Source: Seohaeicola sp024304985
GTDB lineage: Bacteria; Pseudomonadota; Alphaproteobacteria; Rhodobacterales; Rhodobacteraceae
Assembly (NCBI RefSeq): GCF_028802875.1
Contig: NZ_JARAMP010000009.1
Span: forward strand, 62,001-126,000
Length of the DNA: 64,000 nt
Direction of reading: 5' to 3'
Shown here: one piece after another, positions 1 to 8,711 of the stretch
Layout: each line of letters begins with the position of its first letter
Numbering within the stretch: the first letter of the stretch is position 1
The notes under the pieces: generated by a model
The model's database searches: none
What the model saw: only the letters and a program-made list of their open reading frames with translations
Told to the model about the DNA's origin: nothing
Made by a program: the position numbers and the translations under genes

Positions 1-213
1 AAAGATAACAGCGCGCCAGTCCTGCCAGACGAGTTGGCGGAAGCACTTGACGCAGATGCCGAGCTGGCCGATGCCTTTCACGCGCTAACGCGCGGTCGTC
101 AGCGAAGTTATGTCATCAATCTGAATGGCGCAAAGAAGTCTGAGACGCGCGTAGCGCGGATCGCGCAGTTCCGCGACAAAATCATCGCTGGCAAGGGTGC
201 GCTGGAGCGCTGA
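1..213 (+). CDS. YdeI/OmpD-associated family protein, C-terminal fragment
   Basis: The open frame runs in from the left edge and ends at TGA 211-213, so only the last 70 residues are present and the start lies outside the window. The visible part shows the C-terminal block of the YdeI/OmpD-associated (bacteriocin-protection) family: an LPDELAEAL segment, a GRQRSYV motif, then AKKSETRVARI and a terminal GKGALER. In the family this region follows a DUF1905-like or DUF1801-like part, and the biochemical role is poorly known. The family call is from motif recognition only. Confidence 0.75.
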   Translation, partial: KDNSAPVLPDELAEALDADAELADAFHALTRGRQRSYVINLNGAKKSETRVARIAQFRDKIIAGKGALER

Positions 214-478
214 AGGGTATTCACGGTGAACGGCAGCAAAGTCCGCTCTACCGACCTTCACCCTCCAGAAATGCTGCAAGATGCATGAATGGCAGCTTCG
301 TTGAAGTCGCAGCGCAGCGGTAGAACCCCCGGTCTATGGCAGGTCTGGGCCTGATGCGACGCTATCCATTTCTGAAGGTGCTATAGGGATGATGCTGCGC
401 CACAGCGTGACGGCGGGCAAAACATGTGCAAATGTCCGAATGCAAATCCGCTTTGGATTGCAGAAAAAGGAATATGCT

Positions 479-763
479 ATGTCTTATTCTACAATATCAC
501 TCTGGGATGTGACGGAATGGACCGATGCCCATGAGGCGCTTGCACGGGATAAGTTTGTGCCCATGGTCATGTCTGTCGGGGCAGACCGCGTTCAGATGGT
601 TCGCACGGGCGACAAAAGCTTTTGCGTCATAACTGAATATGCCGACGCGCAGAAAGCAGAAAAAGCACAAAAACGCATCGCGGAAATTCGTAGCCAAGCT
701 GCGGAAGAATTACCGATGACGATGGCCAGTGCGTCCGCTGGATCAGTTTTCGCGCACGGTTGA
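479..763 (+). CDS. small conserved hypothetical protein (possible dimeric alpha/beta-barrel)
   Basis: This is a 94-residue protein. The start at 479 is preferred over an upstream in-frame ATG at 389 because an AAAAAGGA ribosome-binding site ends about 8 bases before it and the protein-like sequence begins there. The pattern of a short beta strand (STISLWDV), a helix, a strand (DRVQMVRTG), a strand (SFCVITEYAD) and a Lys/Ala-rich helix resembles ABM-type dimeric alpha/beta-barrel proteins, but no signature residue proves it. The gene stands alone and is followed by a strong terminator at 790-823, which supports it being a real monocistronic unit. The function is unknown. Confidence 0.7.
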   Translation: MSYSTISLWDVTEWTDAHEALARDKFVPMVMSVGADRVQMVRTGDKSFCVITEYADAQKAEKAQKRIAEIRSQAAEELPMTMASASAGSVFAHG

Positions 764-789
764 TCGACTCTGAATGTCATAACATACCT

Positions 790-823
790 GCGGCGCGATT
801 GACTGATCGCGCCGCATCTTTTT
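790..823 (+). terminator. Rho-independent terminator of the 479-763 gene
   Basis: A perfect 10-base inverted repeat (GCGGCGCGAT and its complement, 790-799 and 806-815) has a 6-base loop and is followed by ATCTTTTT. It lies 27 bases after the stop codon of the small gene. The stretch between it and 1056 shows nothing else I can support. Confidence 0.85.
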
Positions 824-1055
824 GCAATACCCAATGCGTGAGTCTTGCCCGATTACTGACGCTCTGGCCAATTGTGCTTGGACGCGGGGCTGTGTCACAG
901 CTCGAAGGATTGCCAAGCCAGAAACACCGCGAAAAGGATGGATGTCTGTCTTGGGGACGCTGCGCCCCGCGCGTGAATGATGTTAACCGACGGATTGGGG
1001 CCGGGCTTACCTTCGATCTGGTGCTGCTGACGCCCGTTTTCGTCGCCTTCCCCCA

Positions 1056-3914
1056 TCACCCCCTTGGCATGGTCAGGACGATGGAGCGGTTGCCTTTGAC
1101 GTAGCTGAGTTCGTTCTCGCCGATCGCGCGGACCTGGCCGCCGTCGAGGCGGTCGCCGACCTGCACTTTCTGGTAGCGGCCATTGGACAGGCGCACCAGC
1201 GCGCGGCGGTTCGAGGGTTGGCCGTAGACGCCGATCAGGTTGACCTGACGCAGGTTGATCGCGCCGCGCACCGTGGCCTGTTGGGCGACGGATGCGGAGG
1301 ACGGGATCTGCGGCGCGGCGCTGCGCGGGGCCGAGAGGGCTGCGGCGGAGGCCACCTGTTGCGGCGCTTGCCGCAGGGTCTCGCGGGTGGTTTCGACCGT
1401 GCTGCTGAAATCGCGCGGTCGGGCGAGGGGTTTGAGCGAACTGGCAATGGCCAGTTCCGTGGCGTTGGCGCGGGCTTCGGCCTCGTCCTCATCGGCCTCG
1501 TCATCGGTGTCGACGATGGGCACATCGGGCTCGCGCAGGGCGAGGGCTACGGCGGCCAGTGTCGCGGGCCGGGGGCGGGGGCGCACTTCGGCCAGTTCGC
1601 TGCGGCTTAGCCCGCCCAGTTGCGCGCGCTCGTTGCTTTCGATCAGCGTGTCCGGGCGCAGGCGAGGGCGCAAGCGCGCCACGCCGGCCTCTGCCTCTGC
1701 GTCGGCCTCGGTGTCGGTGCCGGGCGTGCGTTCGAACCGGGTCGGCATGCCGGGCGGGGTCACGGCAGGGCGGCCCGTATAAACAACGGCCCCTTCGGGT
1801 GTCACCGCCCCTTCGGGCGTGGCGACAACCAAGCCGCGCGGGTCCAGATCATAGGTCGTGCCGGGTGCCGCAGGGTTGGACTGTGCGGCGGGGCGCTGGT
1901 CTGTGGGGGCGCGCCCCTCGGGCAGGGCGACGGCATCGAAATTCTGCAACCGCGTGTCGATCGAGGCGAGGTAGAGATCATCCAGCGTCGCCGCAGGGGG
2001 CACATCCGGCTGATCGGGGGCGACCTGCCATATCCCTGTCGCAGCATAGGAGGACAGGGCCGCCGCCGCGATCTGCTCGGGGCTGAGGTCCGGCCCGGAC
2101 GCGGCGTCGCGCAGCGGGTCGAGCGGTGCCAGATCTTCTGCCGCGGCATCGGGCGGCAACAGATCGTCATCCAGATCCGAGAGGGTCTGATCTTCCTCCA
2201 GCCTGACAAGATCGACGGTGGGCGCGTCCGGATCGGCTGCGGGCATGTCTGCGGGCAGGGTTGCGTCCTGCGCACGGGATGTGTCCGGGCTATCGGATTG
2301 TGCGGTGTCGCGCGGGCTGAACAGCCCATTGACCCCGCCATCGGTGAAGAGCGATGCCCATGCGGCGACCACGGCCATGAAAATCAGAAGGGCGCCGGTC
2401 AGGACCACCCCCATATAGCGTGGCTTGCCACGCGCGGGCGCGGCCTCTCCCTCGGGGCGGCGGGCCCCGAAGATGGTGAGGCGCTGCTTCTCGCTCAGGT
2501 CGGGGCGGGTCGCTCTGGGCTGCGCCGGGCGCAGGGGGGCGGCGTCGCCTGCTGCCTTTGTCCGCTTGCCCGCCAGACGTGCCACCAAGAGAGACAGGCC
2601 GTTTCCGGCATGTTCGTCATCCGTCGCAGGGGCGGCCGGGGCAGAGCGGAAGGCCGCCGGGCGCAAGGTCGGGTCGGGTGTGGGGGGAGCCTTGCGCGGT
2701 GTGTCGCCATCCGTCGCCGTAGCGGTCGCCGTCAGGGGCGGTGCGCTGCGCTGGTCTGCGGCCGCATCGGACCCTTTGCGCCGGGACGGGGCTGCGGGTT
2801 TGGGCAGCGGGGGCAGTTCCGCGACGACAGGTTTGTGGGCAGCAGGGGCGGCGTCAGGCAGCGGCGCGGCATCCTGTGGTGCGGTGTCTGCCTGCGCGGC
2901 GGGAGGGATGTCGGGCGCGGCGGGCTGAATGCGGCGGCTGGAGAAAGCAGGCAGCGGGTCCGCATCCTCTGCCTGGCTGTCGGTCTCGCTCGTGTCGGTC
3001 CGGGTCGGGTCGCTGTCATCGCTGGCCGTGGGAAGATCGGTCTGCACGGCCGGTATCGCGGACGTATCCGGGGCGGGCGTTTCTTGCGCCAGCGCAGTGT
3101 CCGGGTCGGCATCTGTCAGGGTCTCGGCCTCGGGCGCGTCCGCTTCGGCGGTGACAGGCGGGCCGTCGGGCAGGGCGGATGTCCGGGCCTCGACCGCGAT
3201 GACGATGTCGGACACGGCCTCATCCGCGGTAACCGTCGCGGGGAGAGGCTCATCCGCCTCCAGCGGTGCGGCGGTCGCAGCTTCGGCCGTGTCGGGCAGT
3301 TCGGGCAGTTCGGGCAGAGGGTCTTGCCCGGCCTCGTCCAGATCGAGATCCACCGGCGCAGGGGCCTCGGTCCGGCCCAGAACACGGATCGCATGGGTGT
3401 CGCGCATCAGCCGGTCGCCGGGTTCGATCAGCCTTGCGGCGGCATCGGTCGGGCCGAAAAAGGGCTCTCCCGGAAAACTGTCAGTGCCAGGAATGGCCAC
3501 GAAGCTGACAGGGCAGAAATCATGCTCCTCGGCAAAGCCCTCGGCCTCGTCCAGCGTTTCGCGGGCGACGGCGGCCACATGCAGATCGTCGCCGACCACG
3601 ATCCAGTCAAAGCGCAGGTCGGCCACGTCATAGGGCGTGGCCCCGTCCAGCGCGCGCGCCACATGCGCGGCCATGTCCGCGCCCTTCGCCGGGGCGGGCA
3701 GCTTGAGGTAGCGGATCTGTTCGTTGGGAATCACCAGCTTGCTGCGCAGACCGGCGCTGTCGAGCTGAATGGCCGTGCGCCGCAGGACTGCCATTTCCCC
3801 GCCCAGATCGGGCGCATCCAGCGCCACATCACCCACCATATGCCAACCGCCCGGGACGCGATGAAGCAGCCCGATGCCATCAAAGGACAGGGTGAGAGCA
3901 AAGTTGGGTTTCAT
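1056..3914 (-). CDS. large protein with GspL/PilM-like N-terminus and PilP-like C-terminus
   Basis: This is a 952-residue protein. Residues 1 to about 170 resemble the actin-like or GspL-like scaffold of type II secretion and type IV pilus systems (FALTLSFDGIGLLHR, LVIPNEQIRYLKLP). Residues 170-480 are an acidic Ala/Pro/Asp-rich low-complexity stretch. A single membrane segment lies near 505-525 (YMGVVLTGALLIFMAVVAAW). A second disordered stretch follows, and the last 70 residues (INLRQVNLIGVYGQPSNRRALVRLSNGRYQKVQVGD and so on) have the PilP/GspC homology-region pattern of a short beta domain. This suggests an inner-membrane protein with a cytoplasmic head and a periplasmic PilP-like tail. 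No other pilus genes are adjacent, so the role is inferred. It is divergent from the SIMPL gene. Confidence 0.7.
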   Translation of the reverse strand: MKPNFALTLSFDGIGLLHRVPGGWHMVGDVALDAPDLGGEMAVLRRTAIQLDSAGLRSKLVIPNEQIRYLKLPAPAKGADMAAHVARALDGATPYDVADLRFDWIVVGDDLHVAAVARETLDEAEGFAEEHDFCPVSFVAIPGTDSFPGEPFFGPTDAAARLIEPGDRLMRDTHAIRVLGRTEAPAPVDLDLDEAGQDPLPELPELPDTAEAATAAPLEADEPLPATVTADEAVSDIVIAVEARTSALPDGPPVTAEADAPEAETLTDADPDTALAQETPAPDTSAIPAVQTDLPTASDDSDPTRTDTSETDSQAEDADPLPAFSSRRIQPAAPDIPPAAQADTAPQDAAPLPDAAPAAHKPVVAELPPLPKPAAPSRRKGSDAAADQRSAPPLTATATATDGDTPRKAPPTPDPTLRPAAFRSAPAAPATDDEHAGNGLSLLVARLAGKRTKAAGDAAPLRPAQPRATRPDLSEKQRLTIFGARRPEGEAAPARGKPRYMGVVLTGALLIFMAVVAAWASLFTDGGVNGLFSPRDTAQSDSPDTSRAQDATLPADMPAADPDAPTVDLVRLEEDQTLSDLDDDLLPPDAAAEDLAPLDPLRDAASGPDLSPEQIAAAALSSYAATGIWQVAPDQPDVPPAATLDDLYLASIDTRLQNFDAVALPEGRAPTDQRPAAQSNPAAPGTTYDLDPRGLVVATPEGAVTPEGAVVYTGRPAVTPPGMPTRFERTPGTDTEADAEAEAGVARLRPRLRPDTLIESNERAQLGGLSRSELAEVRPRPRPATLAAVALALREPDVPIVDTDDEADEDEAEARANATELAIASSLKPLARPRDFSSTVETTRETLRQAPQQVASAAALSAPRSAAPQIPSSASVAQQATVRGAINLRQVNLIGVYGQPSNRRALVRLSNGRYQKVQVGDRLDGGQVRAIGENELSYVKGNRSIVLTMPRG

Positions 3915-4108
3915 TTACCTCTGACTATCATTCCTGGGCGCGCGACGGGAGTCCGCGCCGATCACGTATTGGTTTTACAGCAGCTTCTTGCCGAGGGGAA
4001 GGAAAACACCCCAGAGCAGATCAAGCAGCCCTTGGCCGGGACCGGGCCGTGGTGCAGTCTGCGCAACAGAACGCCCGATATGCGGGCCAAAGATGGAAGG
4101 ACAAGCCG

Positions 4109-4861
4109 ATGCGACAGATGTTCAAACCCCTCATGGTGACAGCCTGGGCCGGGGCGGCGCTGCTGCTTGTGCCGCTGGCCGGTGCGGGCCTGCCGCAGGG
4201 CGCGGGACCATATGCAGCGCAGGCCCAAAGCGCCGAAGCCCCGCGCCAGATCAGCGTCAGCGGCACGGGACGCGTCGATCTGGCCCCCGATATGGCGACG
4301 GTGCGGATTGGCGTGACCCATCAGGACGAGGATGCCGCGGCAGCCTTGCAGCAGACCTCGGATGCGGTGGCCGCGATGCTGGCGCGTCTGACCGAATTGG
4401 GGATCGCGGCACGCGATGTGCAGACAGCCGGTCTGTCGCTGAACCCGGTCTGGCGGGATCGCCCGGAACAGCAGGGCCAGCCGATGCCATGGGGATTCGA
4501 GGCCAGCAATGTGGTGAGCCTGCGCCTGCGCGACATCGCGGCGCTGGGCGAAGTGCTGGACTCGCTGGTGGCGGATGGGGCGAACCGTCTGGACGGCGTC
4601 AGTTTCGGCCTGCAGGACCCCGAGGCCAGCATGGACGAGGCACGCCGTCTGGCGGTCGCGGATGCAAGGCGCAAGGCGACGCTGTTTGCCGAAGCGGCCG
4701 GGGTCGCTCTGGGGCAAGTGATCGACCTGACCGAGACGGGCATGGCCACCCCGCGCCCGCAGATGATGGAAATGGCCGCGATGCGGGCTGATTCCGTGCC
4801 AGTGGCGGCGGGCGAGGTGGGGATCACAGCCTCGGTCCAGATGACCTTCGCGCTGGAGTGA
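4109..4861 (+). CDS. SIMPL domain (DUF541) periplasmic protein
   Basis: This is a 250-residue protein starting at ATG 4109, with an AAGGA site about 8 bases upstream. The longer in-frame start at 4049 lacks such a site and would bury the signal peptide. Residues 1-39 form a Sec signal peptide with a hydrophobic core and an AQA cleavage region. The rest is the SIMPL (DUF541) fold, beginning with the ISVSGTGRVDLAPDMATVRIGV strand pattern and containing the DVQTAGLSLNPVW motif typical of the family. Family members (such as BP26 of Brucella) are exported oligomers of unclear function. The gene is convergent with the NYN gene at 4964. Confidence 0.88.
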   Translation: MRQMFKPLMVTAWAGAALLLVPLAGAGLPQGAGPYAAQAQSAEAPRQISVSGTGRVDLAPDMATVRIGVTHQDEDAAAALQQTSDAVAAMLARLTELGIAARDVQTAGLSLNPVWRDRPEQQGQPMPWGFEASNVVSLRLRDIAALGEVLDSLVADGANRLDGVSFGLQDPEASMDEARRLAVADARRKATLFAEAAGVALGQVIDLTETGMATPRPQMMEMAAMRADSVPVAAGEVGITASVQMTFALE

Positions 4862-4879
4862 TGGGAGAGGGCGAGGGGG

Positions 4880-4916
4880 GCGCTGCCCCCCACGTCGAAC
4901 TCTGTTCGACGCCCCC
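4880..4916. terminator. two stacked GC hairpins between convergent genes
   Basis: A GGGGGC-GCT-GCCCCC hairpin is followed by CGTCGAAC-TCT-GTTCGACG. Both lie between the stops of the SIMPL gene (plus) and the NYN gene (minus). There is no U-run, so the terminator role is inferred from position and stem strength. The dispersed repeat at 4921 follows directly. Confidence 0.5.
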
Positions 4917-4920
4917 CCCG

Positions 4921-4943
4921 GAGTATTTGGGGCAAGATGAAAG
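4921..4943 (+). repeat. dispersed intergenic repeat, copy 1 (variant)
   Basis: GAGTATTTGGGGCAAGATGA followed by AAG. It matches the other four copies at all but two positions (GG in place of TT in the middle). It sits in the 102-base gap between the convergent SIMPL and NYN genes. Confidence 0.85.
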
Positions 4944-4963
4944 GGGGGCGAACGACGTGGCGT

Positions 4964-5626
4964 TCACGCGGCAAAGCCGTCCGGCTTGAACCTGACCATG
5001 GCCTCGGGGCCTTTTGGATCAAGCTCGAAGAGATGCGGGCGGGCGGCCAGATAACCGCGCCAGTTTCGCTCGGGTTCCGTGCTGATCCTGATCTTGTGTT
5101 CCGCATGCATCCATGGCGCAAGTAGGTTGAGGCGGATGCCGCGTGCCTTCTGGCTGTGTTTGGCGATCATGTCACGGATCTTGCGGTCCAGATCGGATAC
5201 GTCGCCCTGTCTCGTGGGGACAGCGCAGACGGCGCCCAGTTGGTAAAAGCGGGTGCAGGCCTCGCGCAGAGCATGAGGCGCCTTCTGATCCCCGAGGCCG
5301 ATCACCTCGAGCCCGTATTCCCGCAAGCGCTGAGCGAGATGGGTGAAATCCCCGTCAGAGCTGGCAATGACAAAGCTTTCCAGTTTGCCAGAAAGCGCAA
5401 GTTCCATCGCGTCTATCGACATCAGCAGATCCGTGGCGTTCTTGCCACTGCCGGAATGGATCAACCTGAACCCGGATACCTCATGCCAAAGAGAGGGGCG
5501 TTTCGCGTCCATATAGACGCGCCTGATACGGGGCAGGCCGTTTTCCTGCGTGATCCGGCTGATTTCAAGCGCATGCGATGCGCTGATATTGTCCCCATCG
5601 ACCAGAACGGCAATGTGCTTGCTCAT
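4964..5626 (-). CDS. NYN domain (PIN-like) protein with OST-HTH/LOTUS C-terminus
   Basis: This is a 220-residue protein taken from the internal Met before SKHIAVLVDGDN. The upstream extension to 5692 carries no family sequence. Residues 1-130 form a NYN (LabA/DUF88) ribonuclease-like domain with the expected acidic residues D10, D12, D66, D72, D91 and D93 (VDGDN, NATDLLMSID, SSDGDF), so the metal-binding site looks intact. Residues 145-220 (DLDRKIRDMIAKHS through NWRGYLAARPHLFEL) resemble the OST-HTH/LOTUS RNA-binding fold that often follows NYN domains. A role in RNA processing is inferred. It lies downstream of and in the same direction as metY, beyond that gene's terminator. Confidence 0.85.
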   Translation of the reverse strand: MSKHIAVLVDGDNISASHALEISRITQENGLPRIRRVYMDAKRPSLWHEVSGFRLIHSGSGKNATDLLMSIDAMELALSGKLESFVIASSDGDFTHLAQRLREYGLEVIGLGDQKAPHALREACTRFYQLGAVCAVPTRQGDVSDLDRKIRDMIAKHSQKARGIRLNLLAPWMHAEHKIRISTEPERNWRGYLAARPHLFELDPKGPEAMVRFKPDGFAA

Positions 5627-5771
5627 GGCTTGCTTCACTTGTTTTTCATGCGGACTCGCGCGTCGCGCATGTCCAGAAAGTCCGTTTTTCAAATACTTGT
5701 GTGAAAGCTTGCATGTCTGAAGGCTGCGATCAACCTTTCGCTGATCTCGCTGCGCGTACCTGTGAGGATAA

Positions 5772-5806
5772 ATGAAAACCCGCCGCCCGGTTTATGGGGC
5801 GACGGG
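5772..5806 (-). terminator. Rho-independent terminator of metY
   Basis: Read on the minus strand, CCCGTCGCCCC pairs with GGGCGGCGGG (one G-U) around a short A/T-rich loop and is followed by TTTTCATTT. It lies about 40 bases past the metY stop. Confidence 0.75.
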
Positions 5807-5845
5807 TGAGGATGATGATCGTCCGGGCCGTCTCCGGCAAAGGCG

Positions 5846-7138
5846 TCAGGCGGAGGCTTTGTTCAGGGCCTGATCCAGATCGGCGATCAGGTCATTCGCG
5901 TCCTCGATCCCGATGGAGATACGGACCACGTTGGGGCCGGCGCCTGCCGCGACCTGCTGTGCCTCGGACAATTGGCGGTGGGTGGTCGAGGCCGAGTGGA
6001 TCACGAGGCTGCGCGTATCGCCCAAGTTGGCGACATGGCTGAAGAGTTCCAGACTGTCGACGAACTTGACGCAGGCGTTGTAGCCGCCCTTGAGCGCCAC
6101 GGTGAAGAGGCCGCCCGCGCCCTTGGGGCAAATGGACGCGACGCGGTGGTTATAGGGCGAGGAGGGCAGGCCCGCATAGGTGACGTAATCGACAGCCGGA
6201 TGCGTTTCCAGCCAGCTGGCCACGGTCACGGCGTTTTCCACATGGCGCTGCATGCGCAGGCTGAGGGTTTCGATCCCCATCAGCGTGTAATGGGCCGCTT
6301 GCGGGTTCATGGTCATGCCCAGATCGCGCAGGCCGATGGCGATGCCGTGGAAGGTGAAGGCGAGGGGCCCGAACGTCTCGTGGAATTTGAGGCCGTGATA
6401 GGCGGGCTCCGGGGCCGAGAGCGAGGGGAACTTGTCGGAGGCCGACCAGTCGAACTTGCCCGAATCGACGATGGCGCCGCCTGTGACGGTGCCGTTGCCG
6501 GTCAGGTATTTCGTGGTCGAATGCACCACCAGCGTGGCCCCGTGTTCGATGGGGCGGCAGAGGTAGGGGGTGGCCGAGGTGTTGTCCACGATCAGCGGCA
6601 GGCCGGCGGCATCCGAGATCGCGCTGATCGCGTCCAGATCGGTGATATAGCCGCCCGGATTGGCGATCGATTCGCAGAAGATCGCGCGCGTGTCGTCGTT
6701 GATGGCGGCCTTGACCGCGTCCAGATCGTCGAAATCGACAAAGGTCGCGGACCAGCCGAAGCGTTTGATCGTCTGGCTGAACTGCGTGACCGTGCCGCCA
6801 TAGAGACGGGTCGAGGCCACGATGTTGCGGCCCGGAGCCATCAGCGGGAAAAGCGCCATGATCTGCGCCGCGTGCCCCGACGAGCAGCAGACAGCCCCGA
6901 CGCCGCCTTCCAGCGTGGCGATGCGTTCCTGCAGCACGGCCACGGTCGGGTTGGTCAGGCGCGAGTAGATATAGCCCACTTCCTGCAGGTTGAACAAAGC
7001 GGCGGCGTGATCGGCGTCGCGGAAGACATAGGCCGTGGTCTGGTAGATCGGCGTCTGGCGCGCGCCGGTGGCGGGATCCGGCCGGCTGCCGGCGTGAATC
7101 TGCAGGGTATCAAAGCCGTAGCTGGGTGCATCTGTCAT
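5846..7138 (-). CDS. metY: O-acetylhomoserine aminocarboxypropyltransferase (sulfhydrylase)
   Basis: This is a 430-residue PLP enzyme of the Cys/Met metabolism family. It makes homocysteine from O-acetylhomoserine and sulfide in methionine biosynthesis. The PLP lysine is K210 in HSTTKYLTGNG. The family motifs QTTAYVF, YSRLTNPT and CCSSGHAAQ are present, and the usual DNTFATP is DNTSATP here. The start is the Met of MTDAPSYGF, because a GGGAGGAG site lies just upstream; the ORF open to 7171 has none. Downstream is a clear terminator. The leader has a 6-base hairpin at 7158-7178 directly before the ribosome-binding site, with no riboswitch family that I recognise. Confidence 0.92.
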   Translation of the reverse strand: MTDAPSYGFDTLQIHAGSRPDPATGARQTPIYQTTAYVFRDADHAAALFNLQEVGYIYSRLTNPTVAVLQERIATLEGGVGAVCCSSGHAAQIMALFPLMAPGRNIVASTRLYGGTVTQFSQTIKRFGWSATFVDFDDLDAVKAAINDDTRAIFCESIANPGGYITDLDAISAISDAAGLPLIVDNTSATPYLCRPIEHGATLVVHSTTKYLTGNGTVTGGAIVDSGKFDWSASDKFPSLSAPEPAYHGLKFHETFGPLAFTFHGIAIGLRDLGMTMNPQAAHYTLMGIETLSLRMQRHVENAVTVASWLETHPAVDYVTYAGLPSSPYNHRVASICPKGAGGLFTVALKGGYNACVKFVDSLELFSHVANLGDTRSLVIHSASTTHRQLSEAQQVAAGAGPNVVRISIGIEDANDLIADLDQALNKASA

Positions 7139-7250
7139 TGAAGTCTCCTCCCGTTTATACTGAATTGCCATATCAGTAGGACAACCCGCAGCGCATCACA
7201 ACGGGGCAGCGCGGGACAACAGGCGGGCCGAGGCCCGGAAAGGACAGACC

Positions 7251-7664
7251 ATGCGTTCGGTATTCCATCTTGCGATTCATGTTCACGATCTCGATGCGGC
7301 GCGGGAATTCTATTCCGGCGTCATGGGAGCCGAGGAAGGACGCAGCACCGATACATGGGTGGATTTCGATTTCTTCGGTCATCAGCTGAGCCTGCATCTG
7401 GGCACGCCCTTCGTGACCGCGAATACAGGCCGGGTGGGCGAACATATGGTGCCGATGCCGCATTTCGGAATCGTGCTGGGGCTGGCGGACTGGAAGGTGC
7501 TGGCGTCGCGGTTGCAGGAGGCGGGCGTCGCATTCGTCATTCCGCCGTCGGTGCGGTTCGAAGGGCAGCCGGGAGAACAATGGACGATGTTCTTCCGCGA
7601 CCTGTCGGGCAACCCGATCGAGGTCAAGGGCTTTGCCGACACGACGGGTATCTTTGCATCCTGA
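7251..7664 (+). CDS. VOC family (glyoxalase-like) protein
   Basis: This is a 137-residue single vicinal-oxygen-chelate domain pair. FHLAIHVHDLDAAREFYSGVMGA opens the first beta-alpha-beta-beta-beta module (H6 is a likely metal ligand), PHFGIVL opens the second, and the terminal FFRDLSGNPIEVKGF supplies the usual Glu ligand. It resembles the dioxygenase/glyoxalase subset annotated from sequence alone in Rhodobacteraceae; the substrate is unknown. An AAAGGA site precedes the ATG. It is divergent from metY, with 112 bases between the two starts. Confidence 0.88.
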   Translation: MRSVFHLAIHVHDLDAAREFYSGVMGAEEGRSTDTWVDFDFFGHQLSLHLGTPFVTANTGRVGEHMVPMPHFGIVLGLADWKVLASRLQEAGVAFVIPPSVRFEGQPGEQWTMFFRDLSGNPIEVKGFADTTGIFAS

Positions 7665-7706
7665 CATCATTGCAGGGCGTCCCGCCGGGGGCGCCCCTTG
7701 CGCCGG

Positions 7707-8711
7707 TCAGCGCATCCAGAAGCCGGCTTTCTTGATCTGGTTGCGGATCATCTGTTCGCGCCGGGGCAGCGCGTCTCGGTCGAACAGCGCGCGCAGTTTG
7801 GCCCCGCGGGCCTGATAGATCAGGCGCTTGGCGGGATCATAGGATTTCAGCGCGCGTTTGATCCGGTTCGGGGCGGTGATTGTTTCAAGCAGATCGACCA
7901 CGGCATCGCTTTCGCGGGCATAGAGCATGGGCAGCATCCGGTAATGGCAGCTGACCGACCCGTCCAGCAGCCCGGGGGGCAGCGTGTCGCGCCCGCCACC
8001 GAAACTGTGGATCACGAGGGGCAGCGCCACCTGATCCAGCCAGGGGTCCAGCGATTGGCAGGCCAGTTCCGGCGGCGGCGTGTCGCGGATGGCCAGCGCC
8101 ATGTCCAGAAAGCGTTGCCCGAACAGATGCGGGCAGCGGTAGAAGAAGAAGCCTGCGTTGAAATACAGGTATTTCTGCCAGTATTCATCGGGTTGCGTGG
8201 GATCGAGCGAGCTGTCGAAATCCAGTCCGAAACGGTCGTAGAGCGATTTCCAGATGGCGGTATAGCCGGGGCCATACAATTCGATCTGCGGCCATGTCCC
8301 CTCGCGCCGCAATGAGGCTGTGGGGCGGTCAAAGTCGAACGGAACCGTGGTCAGGTCGCCGGTGATCAGCGTATCGGTGTCGAAAAAGACGAAGGGTTCG
8401 CCCTTTGGCAGGGCGAAAAGTGCCTCGATCTTGTTGCCGTAGGGGTATTCCGCGCCGAAATGGCGGCTTTCGAAGGGGATCACCTCGGCGCCCAGTTCGT
8501 CCAGCAGCGCCAGGATTTCGGGGTCCTGAACGCGCGGATCGCCGGGCCAGAGCGGCCCCGGTTGCGGCATGGCGACGAACAGGCGGCCGGGGAAATCGGG
8601 CGTGCTGTGACGCAGGCTTGCCGCGAAAAGCAGCGCCTCGTATTGCAGACGGCCGTGCTGGGCCACGACCAGAACGTTGAAGGTTTTGGGTGTTTTCGCC
8701 CGTTTTGCCAT
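7707..8711 (-). CDS. glycosyltransferase-like protein with DTD motif
   Basis: This is a 334-residue protein starting at MAKRAKTPKTFNVLVV. The ORF is open to 8795, but that extension has no family character. The fold reads as a GT-A type nucleotide-sugar transferase: an N-terminal Rossmann-like strand (FNVLVVAQHGRLQYEALLFAASLR), then a DXD-type motif at 111-113 in FVFFDTDTLITGDL, and a long C-terminal helical region. The substrate and acceptor cannot be told. It is divergent from the MsbA-like exporter (280 bases between starts), so a role in envelope glycan or lipid metabolism is possible but inferred. Confidence 0.65.
   Translation of the reverse strand: MAKRAKTPKTFNVLVVAQHGRLQYEALLFAASLRHSTPDFPGRLFVAMPQPGPLWPGDPRVQDPEILALLDELGAEVIPFESRHFGAEYPYGNKIEALFALPKGEPFVFFDTDTLITGDLTTVPFDFDRPTASLRREGTWPQIELYGPGYTAIWKSLYDRFGLDFDSSLDPTQPDEYWQKYLYFNAGFFFYRCPHLFGQRFLDMALAIRDTPPPELACQSLDPWLDQVALPLVIHSFGGGRDTLPPGLLDGSVSCHYRMLPMLYARESDAVVDLLETITAPNRIKRALKSYDPAKRLIYQARGAKLRALFDRDALPRREQMIRNQIKKAGFWMR

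Noticed and set aside
1620..4139. 839-residue plus-strand ORF opposite the pilus-type protein
   Set aside because: It is a GC-rich shadow of the minus-strand gene; composition is Arg/Gly-rich and no recognisable domain is present.
7139..7250. SAM-II or SAM-SAH riboswitch before metY
   Set aside because: I could not find the conserved pseudoknot core of either family; only a small hairpin is present.
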